DNA of 14,738 nucleotides, from the NCBI GenBank assembly GCA_937894775.1, contig CALAXC010000364.1, forward strand, positions 1-14,738. Direction: 5' to 3'. Shown here piece after piece: positions 14,529-14,738 of this stretch. Positions within the stretch are counted from its first letter, which is position 1. Every line of letters begins with the position of its first letter. The notes below the pieces were generated by a model, which worked only from the letters and a program-made list of their open reading frames with translations, was not told where the DNA came from and did not search any database. A program made the position numbers and the translations under genes. This DNA comes from an uncultured Clostridia bacterium (GTDB lineage: Bacteria; Bacillota; Clostridia; Oscillospirales; CAG-272).

Positions 14529-14700
14529 GGCGTAGCCTTGTATATCATCAATTCCGCAGGAATTGCATATCATCAACACGAAGTGTTGTATATCATCAAG
14601 CCGCAGGAGGATGCACGCTGACGCGTGATGAGATACAGCCCCAAAGGGGCTGATGATATACACGACTGCGTCGTGATGATATGCCAAGCCTGCGGCTTGG
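14526..14700. repeat. Array of eight short hairpins with 24-bp period and a central orientation switch
   Basis: Hairpins (arms-loop): CAAGGC-GTA 14526-14540; CAATTCC-GCA 14549-14565; CAACAC-GAA 14574-14588; CAAGCC-GCA, broken, 14597-14607; CACGC-TGAC 14614-14627; CAGCCCC-AAA 14636-14652; CACGAC-TGC 14661-14675; CCAAGCC-TGC 14684-14700. Centres lie at about 14533, 14557, 14581, 14604, 14620, 14644, 14668 and 14692: steps of 24 except at the broken middle. Between hairpins on the left runs TATATCATCA (14541, 14566 with C first, 14589). On the right runs its complement TGATGATATA (14651), with variants at 14626 and 14674. Arms differ in sequence but keep their palindromy. Open frames across the array are by-products of a period divisible by three. 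Confidence 0.88.
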
Positions 14701-14706
14701 ATAAAC

Positions 14707-14738
14707 AAAAAGAGAACTTTTGGTAGACAAAAGTTCTC
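14707..14738. terminator. Terminator-like hairpin at the window end
   Basis: GAGAACTTTTG (14712-14722) pairs perfectly with CAAAAGTTCTC (14728-14738) around GTAGA. Five A (14707-14711) precede it, giving a T-run on the minus strand; the plus-strand side is cut by the window edge. It can shield the array and operon from minus-strand transcription entering from the right. Confidence 0.75.

Noticed and set aside
14131..14700. Diversity-generating retroelement (Avd-like protein beside repeats)
   Set aside because: No reverse transcriptase and no template/variable repeat pair with adenine-specific differences is visible; the repeats are short hairpins, not 100-bp TR/VR copies.
14526..14700. CRISPR array
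   Set aside because: Constant parts are only about 10 bp, the variable parts are self-complementary, the period is 24 bp, and no cas gene is present.
14457..14708. Open reading frames on both strands through the hairpin array
   Set aside because: The period of 24 is a multiple of three, so frames stay open by chance; the products are repeats of the linker (for example DDIQ-like strings) and overlap the promoter.

Overview
The window looks like chromosome from an anaerobic gut-type Clostridia (Oscillospiraceae-like Firmicute). This rests on gene content only, since no rRNA is present: an NfnA-type electron-transfer flavoprotein, a Clostridium symbiosum-like glutamate dehydrogenase, a transketolase split into two subunits, strong GGAGG ribosome binding sites, canonical sigma-A promoters and low-GC intergenic DNA.

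Left block (1-6627, all minus strand). Central carbon and nitrogen metabolism: the N-terminal part of nfnA (cut by the window edge), gap (GAPDH), gdhA (glutamate dehydrogenase), a serC-serA operon and a ThyX-like protein that lacks the thymidylate synthase signature. Most units have their own promoter and a rho-independent terminator. GAPDH feeds 3-phosphoglycerate chemistry, SerA and SerC turn 3-phosphoglycerate into phosphoserine, and GDH makes the glutamate that SerC uses as amino donor.

Divergence point (6628-6750). The ThyX-like gene and a plus-strand aminotransferase are fired from back-to-back promoters whose -35 boxes abut inside a perfect 18-bp palindrome.

Middle block (6751-13612, all plus strand). 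A class I PLP aminotransferase of the LysN/MocR-like type, trpS, the two transketolase subunits, then a large secreted lipoprotein with a heparinase II/III-type lyase domain, closed by a strong terminator.

Right accessory block (about 13660-14738). A short hairpin unit, a bidirectional terminator, a pair of 31-bp-spaced direct repeats, and a two-gene minus-strand operon (an S23/Avd-like four-helix-bundle protein overlapping by ATGA with a small DUF6678-like protein). The operon is driven by a promoter embedded in the edge of an unusual array. The array (14526-14700) holds about eight short hairpins at a 24-bp period. A constant linker (TATATCATCA) alternates with palindromes of differing sequence, mostly closed by C(GNA)G triloops. 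The linker orientation flips in the middle. A second terminator at the window end shares a 10-base motif with the one on the other side of the operon. This block is the best candidate here for an undescribed system.
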